Source: Marivibrio sp040218065 (GTDB taxonomy: Bacteria; Pseudomonadota; Alphaproteobacteria; UBA8366; Aestuariispiraceae). Taken from it: DNA of 64,000 nucleotides. Made by a program: the position numbers and the translations under genes. The notes under the pieces were generated by a model that ran no database searches, was not told the origin of the DNA, and worked only from the letters and a program-made list of their open reading frames with translations. This document shows, in pieces, positions 55,073-63,534 of the stretch (positions are counted from its first letter, which is position 1; each line of letters opens with the position of its first letter). The stretch is taken from positions 248,001-312,000 of the forward strand of contig NZ_JAVJQE010000005.1 of the NCBI RefSeq assembly GCF_040218065.1. The letters run 5' to 3'.

Positions 55073-55707
55073 GCCGCCGTCTCCTCGTCCGCCTCGACAT
55101 CGCCCGGCGCCGCCTGCGGGAACAAGGCCCGCAGATAGGCGACGCACACGCGCCGCGCCTCAAGCCGGGCCTCGCGCGTGGCGCCGCGCAGTTGCAGCTC
55201 GACCCACAAGCCTGTCACCAGATTGTTGAGCGCCGCGGCCAGAAGATCCAGATCTTCGCGTCGCCCGGTTTCGACCAGCGCTTCGCGCATCAGGCGCCGG
55301 CACATCGCCAGGAAGCGGTCCTGCACCGCGACGCACCGTCTGCGGAAGGCGGGGTTGGCCCGGGATTCGGACCAGAAGGCCGTCCAGGCCGCGATCTGCC
55401 GACGCCCGGCGATCCGGTCCGAGAAATCCAACGCGATGACCGCATGAAGCTGATCGACCGCGGAAGGGCCGGCTGCGGCCAGCGCCTCCGCGGCCGCTTC
55501 CTCATAGTCCGCAGCCAGATGCTCTAGCGTGTCGGCGAGCAGCTGGTCCTTGCTTTTGAAGTAGAAGTTGACGACCCCGTAGCTGACGCCGGCGACGGCG
55601 GCCACGTCGGCGATGCGCAGCCCGGTCAGCCCCTGCTTGGCGATGACGGCGATCGTCGCCTCAATCAACTGGCGGCGGCGTTGGGCGGTCTGGGCTTCCT
55701 TTGGCAT
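55069..55707 (-). CDS. TetR-family regulator (BetI-like), copy 2
   Basis: A 212-residue repressor with the helix-turn-helix at about 12-58 (LRIADVAAVAGVSYGVVNFYF) and the ligand-domain motif RQIAAWTAFWSESRANPAFRRRC shared with the other two. It is divergent from the CrtI-like operon with 185 bases of AT-rich control sequence between them, so it probably controls that operon and itself. The following lipoprotein gene is translationally coupled. Confidence 0.9.
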   Translation of the reverse strand: MPKEAQTAQRRRQLIEATIAVIAKQGLTGLRIADVAAVAGVSYGVVNFYFKSKDQLLADTLEHLAADYEEAAAEALAAAGPSAVDQLHAVIALDFSDRIAGRRQIAAWTAFWSESRANPAFRRRCVAVQDRFLAMCRRLMREALVETGRREDLDLLAAALNNLVTGLWVELQLRGATREARLEARRVCVAYLRALFPQAAPGDVEADEETAA

Positions 55708-55892
55708 GTCACCCTCTTATTTGGTCGCCATTTTATGCAATAATGCAGCATAAGACAATGAACTGTATAGATAATTGAACTGTTATTGATTGAAAGGTCA
55801 TTCAGTGAACTGGACAAGGGGGCGATCCTCGGGCTAGCCTGTCGCGGTTCGGCCGTCATTGCGGCGGCGCTGCAGGAAGCGGGGAGCGATCG
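55708..55892. promoter_or_regulatory. Divergent AT-rich control region (site C)
   Basis: Contains TTGATTGA-AAGG-TCATTCAG (near-palindrome, 55786-55805), which resembles site B (TTGAYTGA core). TGAACTG occurs three times (55759, 55776 and 55806). An inverted repeat TTATGC/GCATAA (55733-55753) lies next to the TetR start. The block is clearly richer in A+T than flanking genes. Confidence 0.55.
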
Positions 55893-57485
55893 GTGAAACG
55901 GTACGACGCGATCGTCATCGGGGCGGGACATAACGGTCTGGCCGCGGCGGCCTATCTGGCGCGGGCGGGCGCTCAGGTGCTGGTGCTTGAGCGGCGCGAG
56001 GCGATCGGCGGCGCCGCCATTTCTGAGGAGCGTTATCCGGGGTTCACTTATTCCTCCTGCTCCTATGTGTGTTCGTTGCTGCGCGCCGAGATCATGCGGG
56101 ATCTGGATCTGCCCAAACACGGGCTGAAGATCATTCCTTACGGCACGACCACGTCGATGCTGCCGGGCGGCGACCGCTTCGCGATGTATCCCGACGCCGA
56201 GCTGACGCGCCGGGAGGTGGCGCGCCATTCCAAACGCGACGCCGAGGCGTTCGACGACTTCATGCGCGATCTGACGCGCCAGTGCCGCGCCATTCGCCCG
56301 CTGCTGCTGAAGACGCCGCCCGATCCGACCAGCTTCAAATGGCGCGATCTGATGGGGCTGAAGGATATCGCCGACGCCTTCGGGCCGCTCGGCGAGGAGG
56401 GTCTCTATCAGGCGATGCAGTTCTGGACCATGAGCTGCGGCGATTTCCTGGATCGGTACTTCGAAAGCGAGGCGGTGAAAGGCGCGTTGGCGGGCGGCTC
56501 GATCATCGGCACTGCGCTCGGCCCCTATTCGCCCGGCAGCGCCTATGTGCTGCTGCACCATGTGATGGGCGATCTCGACGGGCATGTCGGCGCCTGGGGT
56601 TTCGCCGTCGGCGGTATGGGCGCGATCAGCAAGGCGCTGGCCGGCGCCGCGCAGGAGCATGGCGCGGAGATCCGCACCGAGGCGGAGGTCGCTGAGCTGC
56701 TGATGGACGGCGACAAGGTCGCCGGCGTCGTGCTGGCCGACGGGGAGGAGGTGCAGGCGCGCACCGTCGTCTCCAATCTCGACGTCAAACGCACCTTCCT
56801 GAAAATCGCGCCGCGCAAGCACCTGCCGGAGGATTTCGTCCAGGGTGTGGAGCGCTTCAAGATTCGCGGCTCGTCCGCCAAGCTGAACATCGCGCTCGAC
56901 GGCCTGCCCGATTCGCCGTCGACCCGGCACGATCCGAAACTGATGCGCGGCGGCCTGAACGTCAGCCCGTCGATGGAGTATTTGGAGCGCGGCTACGACG
57001 ATTGGAAGAACGGGACCTGGTCGCAAAAGCCTTATCTCGACATCTTCCTGCCCTCCACGCTCGACCGCAGCATGGCCCCGCCGGGCAAGCATTACATGTC
57101 CGTCTTCGTTCAATACGCGCCGCCGAAGCTCGCGACCGGCGCCTGGACCGCCGCCGATCGCGACGCGATGGGCGAGACCGTGCTGGAGACGATCGAGGCG
57201 CACATGCCCGGCTTCCGCAAGTTGGTCCTCGACGCCTGGGTGCGCTCCCCGGCCGACCTGGAGGATCAGGTCGGCCTCACCGAAGGCAACATCTTCCACG
57301 GGGAGCTGACGCTCGACCAACTGCTGTTCAACCGGCCGATACCGGGCTGGGCGCAGTACCGCGCGCCGATCCGCGGGCTCTACATGTGCGGCTCCAGCAC
57401 CCATCCGGGCGGCGGCGTCATGGGCGCGCCCGGCGCGAATGCGGCCCGCGAGATGTTGCAGGATCTGAAGGGGAGGGCGGCGTGA
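55893..57485 (+). CDS. CrtI-like FAD-dependent oxidoreductase A
   Basis: A 530-residue phytoene dehydrogenase-like amine-oxidase-fold flavoprotein. The GTG start follows a GGGGAGCGAT site. The FAD loop G-A-G-H-N-G is residues 10-15, with E33 at the end of the second strand (VLVLERREAIGG). The C-terminal FAD-contact motif MCGSSTHPGGGVMGAPGANAARE is intact. Substrate is unknown; no carotenoid synthesis genes are near, so carotenoid desaturation is unlikely. Its stop overlaps the GTG of the next, homologous gene. Confidence 0.88.
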   Translation: MKRYDAIVIGAGHNGLAAAAYLARAGAQVLVLERREAIGGAAISEERYPGFTYSSCSYVCSLLRAEIMRDLDLPKHGLKIIPYGTTTSMLPGGDRFAMYPDAELTRREVARHSKRDAEAFDDFMRDLTRQCRAIRPLLLKTPPDPTSFKWRDLMGLKDIADAFGPLGEEGLYQAMQFWTMSCGDFLDRYFESEAVKGALAGGSIIGTALGPYSPGSAYVLLHHVMGDLDGHVGAWGFAVGGMGAISKALAGAAQEHGAEIRTEAEVAELLMDGDKVAGVVLADGEEVQARTVVSNLDVKRTFLKIAPRKHLPEDFVQGVERFKIRGSSAKLNIALDGLPDSPSTRHDPKLMRGGLNVSPSMEYLERGYDDWKNGTWSQKPYLDIFLPSTLDRSMAPPGKHYMSVFVQYAPPKLATGAWTAADRDAMGETVLETIEAHMPGFRKLVLDAWVRSPADLEDQVGLTEGNIFHGELTLDQLLFNRPIPGWAQYRAPIRGLYMCGSSTHPGGGVMGAPGANAAREMLQDLKGRAA

Positions 57486-59026
57486 GCCAATCTCGCTACG
57501 ACGCGATCGTGATCGGCGGCGGTCACAACGGACTGATCGCCGCCGCCTTGGCGGCGCACGCCGGCCGACGCACGCTGTTGCTCGAAGCCGGCGAGGAGTT
57601 GGGCGGCATGGCCGGTCTGGCGCCGTCCGTCCATCGGTTGTCCGCAACCGTCGTCGAGGCGTTGCAGCTCAAACGCCGCGGCCTCGCCTTCAGCGCGTCG
57701 GCGCAGCGCACGGGTCTGTTGCGCGAAGGACGCGGGCCGCTGTCGCTCGACCCGAACGACCCGGGCGCGACGCATCGCGCGATCGCCGGCGAGAGCGCCG
57801 CCGACGCCGACGGCTGGCGGCGTTTGCAGACTCGGCTCGCCCGGCTCGCGGCCGGGCTGGCTCCGTTCCTGGAGGAAACGCCGCCGCGCCTCGATCTCGC
57901 CGATTGGGGCGAGCGCTGGAAGCTGATGAAGCTCGGCTTCGCCGTGCGCCGGATGGGGCGGGACGACATGCGCGACCTTCTACGCATCCTGCCGCTGCCC
58001 GTCGCCGATCTGGCCGAGGAGGAGTTGGAGACCCCTGAACTGCAGGGGCTGCTCGCCCTCGACGCGGTGATGGGGCAGAAGATGGGCGCGCGCTCCCCCA
58101 ACACGGTCTTCCCCCTGGTGTTGCGCCATGCGCCCGGCGCCGGCGCGCCGGCGGGGGCGGCGGCGCTTGTCGACGGCGGCGCCGACGCCTTGATTGACGC
58201 GCTCGCCCGTGCGGCGCGCGAAGAAGGGGCGGAGATCCGCACCGACGCGCCGGTCGCCCGAATCTTGACTCAAGACGGCGTCGCCGTCGGGGTCGAGACG
58301 GCCGGCGGCGAGACGATCGAAGCCCCCGTGATCCTCTCGTCCGCGCACCCGAAGACGACCCTGATCGATCTGGTGGGACCGCGCGCGCTGGACGCCGATT
58401 TCGTGCGCACGCTGCGCTGCGCCCGCGGCGAGGGGATGACGGCGCGCCTCGACCTCGCGCTCGACGGCGCGCCGGAGGCGGCGGCGCCGGGGGAGCGGCT
58501 GGTCCACGCGCCCAGCCTGGCCCATATCGAGACCGCCTTCGATCAGGCGAAGTACGGCGAACTGCCCGACGACCCGCCGCTTGAGGTCACGCTGGAAAGC
58601 GAGACGCGGGCCGCCGCGCTCGTGCAGTACGCGCCGCGCACCCTGCGCGGGACCAACTGGGCCGAGGCGCGAGAGGCGTTCGCCAAGCGCCTTGTCGACC
58701 GAATGGACGCGTTGATTCCCGGCCTGAAGGCCCGCGTCCAGAGCGCGACGCTCACGACGCCGGAGGAGATCGAGGGGCGTTTCGCCGCGCCGGGCGGGCA
58801 TTGGCATCATCTGGAGCTCGGACTGGACCAGGTCTTCTTGCTGCGCCCAGCTCCCGGCTGGGCGCAGTACCGAACCCCGATCGAAGGTCTGTTCCTGTGC
58901 GGCGCGGGTGCGCATCCGGGCGGCGGAATAACCGGCCAACCGGGCCTCAACGGCGCGCGCGCGGCGCTCGCCGCGGCCAAGGCGGGGTTGCGCCGACCCG
59001 CATCGGCGGACGGAGGCGCGCAATGA
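57482..59026 (+). CDS. CrtI-like FAD-dependent oxidoreductase B
   Basis: A 514-residue paralogue of the preceding gene, starting at a GTG that overlaps its stop (GTGA). The loop VIGGGHNGLIAAALAAHAGRR is at about 9-29, and the C-terminal LCGAGAHPGGGITGQPGLNGARAAL is the counterpart of that of gene A. The middle regions diverge strongly, so the pair may form a heterodimer or act in succession. It overlaps the aminomethyltransferase gene by 4 bases. A longer frame to 57002 is antisense to gene A's product and rejected. Confidence 0.86.
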   Translation: MSQSRYDAIVIGGGHNGLIAAALAAHAGRRTLLLEAGEELGGMAGLAPSVHRLSATVVEALQLKRRGLAFSASAQRTGLLREGRGPLSLDPNDPGATHRAIAGESAADADGWRRLQTRLARLAAGLAPFLEETPPRLDLADWGERWKLMKLGFAVRRMGRDDMRDLLRILPLPVADLAEEELETPELQGLLALDAVMGQKMGARSPNTVFPLVLRHAPGAGAPAGAAALVDGGADALIDALARAAREEGAEIRTDAPVARILTQDGVAVGVETAGGETIEAPVILSSAHPKTTLIDLVGPRALDADFVRTLRCARGEGMTARLDLALDGAPEAAAPGERLVHAPSLAHIETAFDQAKYGELPDDPPLEVTLESETRAAALVQYAPRTLRGTNWAEAREAFAKRLVDRMDALIPGLKARVQSATLTTPEEIEGRFAAPGGHWHHLELGLDQVFLLRPAPGWAQYRTPIEGLFLCGAGAHPGGGITGQPGLNGARAALAAAKAGLRRPASADGGAQ

Positions 59027-60234
59027 TCGAGAGCCTGGACATGACGCCTCAGCAAACTCAAAGCCCGCTGCTGCCGCGCGGGCCGACGCTCAAGCGCTCG
59101 CCGTTTCACCCGCGCCTCGCGGCGCTCAACCTCGCCAACGCCTGGGAGGCCTGGCAGGGCTACACGACCGCCAGCCTGTTCTATGAGTTGGAGGACGAGT
59201 ATTTCGCCGTGCGCACCGGAAGCTCCCTCTACGACGTCTCGCCGATGCTGAAATATCGCATCCACGGACCCGACGCCGAGGCGGTCGTCGATCGGCTGGT
59301 CACGAAGCGGATCGACCGCCTGAAACCCGGTCGCGTCGCCTACGCGCCCTGGTGCGACGGCAAGGGGCGCGTGGTCGAGGAGGGGACGATCTTCCGTCTG
59401 TCGGAGAGCGAATTCCGGATCAATTGCGCCGAACATCAGCTCGCCTGGTTCGAGGATGCGGCCTGGGGCTTCGACGCGCGCGTCGAGGAGGTGACCGACG
59501 AGATCGCAGGGCTCGCCCTGCAAGGACCGATGTCGAAGGAGCTGTTGCGCCGCGTCGGGCTCGACGAGGCCGCCGCCCTGCCGTTCTTCGGCGTCGGCGA
59601 CTTCAAGACGGCGGAGGGCGCGCCGCTGACGGTCAGCCGCACCGGCTTCACCGGCGATCTGGGCTATGAGCTCTGGGTCGCGCCGGATCGCGCGCTCGAC
59701 CTGTGGGACGCGCTGATGGCGGAGGGCGAGGAGACCTATCTGCGCCCGATCGGCTCCAAGGCCTTGGACCGCGTGCGGATTGAGGCGGGGCACATCCTGA
59801 TCAACGTCGAGTTCGTCGGCGCACGCCACGCCATTCGCGAGTCGCAGACCCGCACCCCGGCCGGCCTCGGTCTTGACTGGGCGGTCGATCTGTCGAAAGA
59901 CCACTTCACCGGCAAACGCGCGCTGGTCGCCGAGCGCGAGCGCGGCGGCCCGAAGAAGCGTCTCGTCGGTCTCGACGTGACCGGCCGTAAACCTGCGATC
60001 GGCGCCTATCTTTATCGCCGCGGCAAGGAGGCGGGTCAGGTCACCTCGGCCTGCTGGTCGCCGATCCTGAAGAAGAACATCGCGCTTGCGACGGTCGATG
60101 CGGCCTATGCGAGCGAAGGGACGATCCTGGATGCGGAGATCTACTATCTGAAGGAGATCACGCAGGGCAAAGTTGACGCGGCCGCGCGGGTCGTGAGCCC
60201 GCGCTTCTATCAGCCCGCGCACCGGCGCGGCTGA
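59023..60234 (+). CDS. GcvT-like folate-dependent aminomethyltransferase
   Basis: Belongs to the glycine-cleavage T-protein / DMSP demethylase / dimethylglycine dehydrogenase C-domain family, which moves a methyl or methylene group to tetrahydrofolate. The ATG at 59023 overlaps the previous stop (ATGA), giving 403 residues; ATG 59041 is an alternative. Typical segments are YDVSPMLKYRIHGPDAEAV (about 68-86), TGFTGDLGYELWV and the C-terminal TSACWSPILKKNIALATV. There is no second glycine-cleavage protein nearby, so glycine breakdown is unlikely. Folate capture of a methyl group released by the CrtI-like enzymes is a testable idea. Confidence 0.86.
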   Translation: MIESLDMTPQQTQSPLLPRGPTLKRSPFHPRLAALNLANAWEAWQGYTTASLFYELEDEYFAVRTGSSLYDVSPMLKYRIHGPDAEAVVDRLVTKRIDRLKPGRVAYAPWCDGKGRVVEEGTIFRLSESEFRINCAEHQLAWFEDAAWGFDARVEEVTDEIAGLALQGPMSKELLRRVGLDEAAALPFFGVGDFKTAEGAPLTVSRTGFTGDLGYELWVAPDRALDLWDALMAEGEETYLRPIGSKALDRVRIEAGHILINVEFVGARHAIRESQTRTPAGLGLDWAVDLSKDHFTGKRALVAERERGGPKKRLVGLDVTGRKPAIGAYLYRRGKEAGQVTSACWSPILKKNIALATVDAAYASEGTILDAEIYYLKEITQGKVDAAARVVSPRFYQPAHRRG

Positions 60235-60259
60235 GGGGCGTCGGGGAAAGGACGGGCGC

Positions 60260-61498
60260 ATGAGCGAGGATCGGCCGCCGGCCTATGAGCCGTTCCCGCA
60301 TCCGCCGGTCGGCCTTGAGGGGTCCGCGCGCGCGGCCGTCGCCGGCCTGACCCCGGCGCAGCGCAAGCGCGGCCTGATCGCCGTATTGGCGAGCCTATTG
60401 GCGGTGGGCCTGACCTTCGGCACCTCGATCCCGCTGCTGGCGCTCTTGCTGGAGCGTCAGGGCGTCTCCACCACGCTGATCGGCCTCAACTCCTCCATGC
60501 CGCTGCTGGCGACGATCCTCATGTCGACGGCGACGCCCTGGATCGTGCGGCGCTTCGGGGTGATCCCGACGCTGCTGGCCGGCATCGCATTGATTATCGT
60601 CAGCTTCCTGCTGATGGCCGTCTTCCGGCAGTTGGAGGCCTGGTTCGTGCTGCGCTTTCTGGTGGGCGTCGGCATGTCGGTCCATTGGGTGATCAGCGAA
60701 ACCTGGCTCAACAGCGCGGCCAAGCCGCACAATCGCGGGCTTTACGCCGGTCTCTACAGTGCGTTGATGGGCGTCGGATTCGCCGGCGGCCCGGCGATGC
60801 TGACGGTTCTGCCGCTCGACGGGTGGACGCCCTTCCTGACGATCGTCGGCTTCATCGCGCTCGCCGGCGTGCCGATCCTGGCGGCGGTCGGCTGCGCGCC
60901 CAATCTGGCGTTGTCGACGGAAAGCGGGCGCTGGTCCGCGATCCGGCTGGCCCCGACGGTCTTCGCGGCGATCTTCGTCTCGGGCCTGGTCGACACGGCG
61001 ATGCTCTCATTGTTGCCGATCTACGGGTTGCGCAACGGCGTTCCACAGGGCGAAGCGGTGATGATGCTCTCAGTCGCCATCGCGGGCACGGTCGTGCTGC
61101 AGGCCCCGCTCGGATGGCTGACCGACAAGGTCAACCGACGGGCGCTGCTGCTCGGCGTGGGGGCGGTGGGGCTGGTGGGCGCGATGCTGCTGCCGTTGGC
61201 GCTGGGCGACCCCTGGCTGCTCTGGCCGCTGTTGTTCCTGTGGGGCGGCACGGTCGCCGGCCTCTACACTGTCGCCCTGGCCGAGCTCGGCGCGCGGTTC
61301 CAAGGCGGCGCGTTGGCGGCTGCGAACGCGCTGTTCGTCATGAGCTACTGTTTCGGCAGTCTGATCGGCCCCTCAGCCGCCGGCGCGGCGATGGACGCAA
61401 GCGGCCCGGACGGCTTCATCGGCGTGGTGGCGGCCGTGCTGGCGCTGTTCCTGGCGGTCGGCGGGTGGCGCACCTTCAGGCGGCGGGCCGGGCGTTAG
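60260..61498 (+). CDS. MFS transporter, second island copy
   Basis: A 412-residue permease with about 12 helices, 25 bases after the aminomethyltransferase gene. The motif MSVHWVISETWLNSAAKPHNRG is shared with the 43.6 kb transporter, making them paralogues. Substrate and direction are unknown. It probably is the fourth gene of the CrtI-like operon and converges on the Rieske gene. Confidence 0.9.
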   Translation: MSEDRPPAYEPFPHPPVGLEGSARAAVAGLTPAQRKRGLIAVLASLLAVGLTFGTSIPLLALLLERQGVSTTLIGLNSSMPLLATILMSTATPWIVRRFGVIPTLLAGIALIIVSFLLMAVFRQLEAWFVLRFLVGVGMSVHWVISETWLNSAAKPHNRGLYAGLYSALMGVGFAGGPAMLTVLPLDGWTPFLTIVGFIALAGVPILAAVGCAPNLALSTESGRWSAIRLAPTVFAAIFVSGLVDTAMLSLLPIYGLRNGVPQGEAVMMLSVAIAGTVVLQAPLGWLTDKVNRRALLLGVGAVGLVGAMLLPLALGDPWLLWPLLFLWGGTVAGLYTVALAELGARFQGGALAAANALFVMSYCFGSLIGPSAAGAAMDASGPDGFIGVVAAVLALFLAVGGWRTFRRRAGR

Positions 61499-61538
61499 GC
61501 CGGGGCCGCGCCGGCTCTCGCTCGGCTTTCGCCCTGGC

Positions 61539-62732
61539 CTATTCGGCCGCGCGCCGGGCGGCCGCCATCTCGGCGTCCGCAGCGCGCACCGCGCCGGGCG
61601 GCGGGGCCTCGCTCAGACGGGCGACCGGGCAGGCGGCGCGCACGATGTCGTGCAGCTCCTTCACCCCGTCCTCCTTCGTCGACAGCGGGCCGGGATTGTA
61701 GCCGTGGCTTAGCAGGCCCTGCTGCACGCGCTCGGACAGCCAGCGATCCTCGTGCAGCACCTGGCGGTTGATGCGCTGGTTCAGATAGCGCAGCACCCGC
61801 ACCTCGCGGCTGGGGTTCGGCAGACCGTAGGCGCCGAGACGCACCTGACAGCGACCCGGCCCCAGCGGCAGGATCTGGAAGAAGTCCATGCTGTCCGGAT
61901 AGACGTCGATGCCGTGCGTCGGCAGCATCGAGAAGAATCGCCAAGTGACCCTTTCCGCCTCCGGCAGATGCGTCAGCGCCTTCGGCGCGAGCTGCTGATA
62001 CATCCGCTCGACCCAGTTTTCCGACAGCTTGGCGGCGTGACGCGTCGTGCTGCCGCCGACGCCCAGATCGTTGCCGAAATCCTCGATCCCGCGCTCCAGC
62101 AAGCGGAAATAGCCGGGGTGGCCGACCGGGATGTGATAATTCTCCTGGTTGTTGTCGATCGCCGTCTTCCAGTCGCAGGCCCACTCTTCGATGTGGAGCT
62201 CGCCGGCGGCGACCATTTCCTCGGGCTTGTAGGGGCGGATGCGATCGGCGAAATCGCCCCAGCGCTCGGCGACTGAGGGTCCCTCGCCCGTCACTCGCAC
62301 GAAGACGAAGCCGAGGAAGATCTCGGTTTCAACCTCCTTCAGCCCGAAACAGCTCTTGTCCAGACCGGGGAACGTCGCCTCCGCCGGCACCGCGGCGAGC
62401 CGTCCGTCCAGATGGTAGGCCCAGCCGTGATAGGGGCACATCAGGCGCGTCTTCAGCGACCCTTTGCCGTCCAGCAGCCGGGCCCCGCGATGGCGGCAGA
62501 CGTTCTGGAAGCCGCGGACCGTCCCGTCTCGGTCGCGGATGAAGACCAGCGAATCGCGCATCAGGTCGAAGGTGACATAATCGCCGGGCTCGGCCAGATC
62601 GTTCTGGTGGCAGACGATCTGCCAGGTTCCCAGGATGAGGCGCTCATACTCGAGCGCGAGCAGCTCCTCGTTCTGATAGGTCCAGGCGGCCAGGCCGTAG
62701 ACGGGTTCCTGTCGCGCGGGGATGTCGGTCAT
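61539..62732 (-). CDS. Rieske-type oxygenase, aromatic/quaternary-amine class
   Basis: Rieske non-heme iron oxygenase alpha subunit, 397 residues. The Rieske cluster ligands are C79-x-H81 and C99-x-x-H102; the catalytic iron site has H200 and H205 in DNNQENYHIPVGH. The residue that bridges cluster and iron is E197, whereas ring-hydroxylating dioxygenases use aspartate. Glutamate there is seen in quaternary-amine oxygenases of the carnitine, glycine betaine and stachydrine type. No reductase partner is in the window. The ATG overlaps the TetR stop (ATGA), so it is expressed with the regulator. Confidence 0.9.
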   Translation of the reverse strand: MTDIPARQEPVYGLAAWTYQNEELLALEYERLILGTWQIVCHQNDLAEPGDYVTFDLMRDSLVFIRDRDGTVRGFQNVCRHRGARLLDGKGSLKTRLMCPYHGWAYHLDGRLAAVPAEATFPGLDKSCFGLKEVETEIFLGFVFVRVTGEGPSVAERWGDFADRIRPYKPEEMVAAGELHIEEWACDWKTAIDNNQENYHIPVGHPGYFRLLERGIEDFGNDLGVGGSTTRHAAKLSENWVERMYQQLAPKALTHLPEAERVTWRFFSMLPTHGIDVYPDSMDFFQILPLGPGRCQVRLGAYGLPNPSREVRVLRYLNQRINRQVLHEDRWLSERVQQGLLSHGYNPGPLSTKEDGVKELHDIVRAACPVARLSEAPPPGAVRAADAEMAAARRAAE

Positions 62733-63376
62733 GCCCTCGTTCCTTCTTCATGGGTCGGCGCATCGCGCCACAGGGGCTCTCGGGGAAAGGCGGCCGCCAG
62801 ATAGGCGCGGATCAGGGTGCGCGCGCCGGCGGCGTCAATCGACCCGGGCGCGGCCAATTGTTCCTGCCACAGGGAATCGACCAGGCCGGTAAGCCCGCGG
62901 GCCAGCGCTTCGGCGGTCGCCTGGTCGCCACGGCCTGCGCCGGCCCGGGCCAGAAGGCGCCGCGTCTCGCGCATAACATCCCGGTGGAAGCGCGCGTCGG
63001 CGGGTCCGACCCGCGCCATATAAATCCGCCGCGCGCTGGCTTCGCCCCAGAAGGCGGTCCACACCGCGATCTTCTCCGGCGTGTAGACGTCCGGCGCGAA
63101 GCTCGCCGCCGCAAGCCCGTCGAGCGCGCGCGCCGCGTCGTCGCCGGCGGCGGCGAGCGCCTCGCTCCGCGCGACGTCGAACAGGGCGACCACATGGTCC
63201 AGGGCCGCCAGCAGCAGCGCCTCCTTGCGGGCGAAATGGAAGGTGACGGTCCCGGGCGAGACGCCGGCGCGGCCGGCCACCCGCTCCATCGTGGTTGCGC
63301 TCAAGCCCTTCTCCGCGATCACCTGAATCGCGGCCTCCAGGATCTCGGTTCGGCGGGTTTCCTGCGGCTTGGTCAT
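62729..63376 (-). CDS. TetR-family regulator (BetI-like), copy 3
   Basis: A 215-residue repressor, helix-turn-helix at about 9-56 (TTMERVAGRAGVSPGTVTFHF), with KIAVWTAFWGEASARRIYMARV in the ligand domain. It leads a two-gene operon with the Rieske oxygenase (ATGA overlap). The 158-base gap upstream holds operator site D over the promoter, suggesting autoregulation. Confidence 0.9.
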   Translation of the reverse strand: MTKPQETRRTEILEAAIQVIAEKGLSATTMERVAGRAGVSPGTVTFHFARKEALLLAALDHVVALFDVARSEALAAAGDDAARALDGLAAASFAPDVYTPEKIAVWTAFWGEASARRIYMARVGPADARFHRDVMRETRRLLARAGAGRGDQATAEALARGLTGLVDSLWQEQLAAPGSIDAAGARTLIRAYLAAAFPREPLWRDAPTHEEGTRA

Positions 63377-63392
63377 CGCGACGGCGCTCCAA

Positions 63393-63434
63393 TTGACTGA
63401 ACATACGTTTAGCGAAATCGGATGCGGCGGTCAA
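63393..63434 (-). promoter_or_regulatory. TetR-3 promoter with operator (site D)
   Basis: On the minus strand TTGACC (63429-63434), 17 bases, TAAACG (63406-63411) is a promoter candidate. TTGACTGAACATACGTTTAG (63393-63412) overlaps the -10 box. Its CTGAAC-N4-GTTTAG core matches site A at 14 of 16 bases, and its left half matches site B at 13 of 14. The remaining gap (to 63534) shows nothing else. Confidence 0.6.
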
Positions 63435-63534
63435 GCGCCGGGAGGGGACCTCGCGGCGCCGGACGCCGAGCGGTCCGGACAAATAAGGCGAAACCGCCGC
63501 GCCGGCCTTGCGCCGCGCCGCCGGGCGCCGTCGC

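Noticed and set aside
55893..59026. Carotenoid biosynthesis genes
   Set aside because: The fold is CrtI-like, but no phytoene synthase or other carotenoid gene is present and the operon continues into an aminomethyltransferase.
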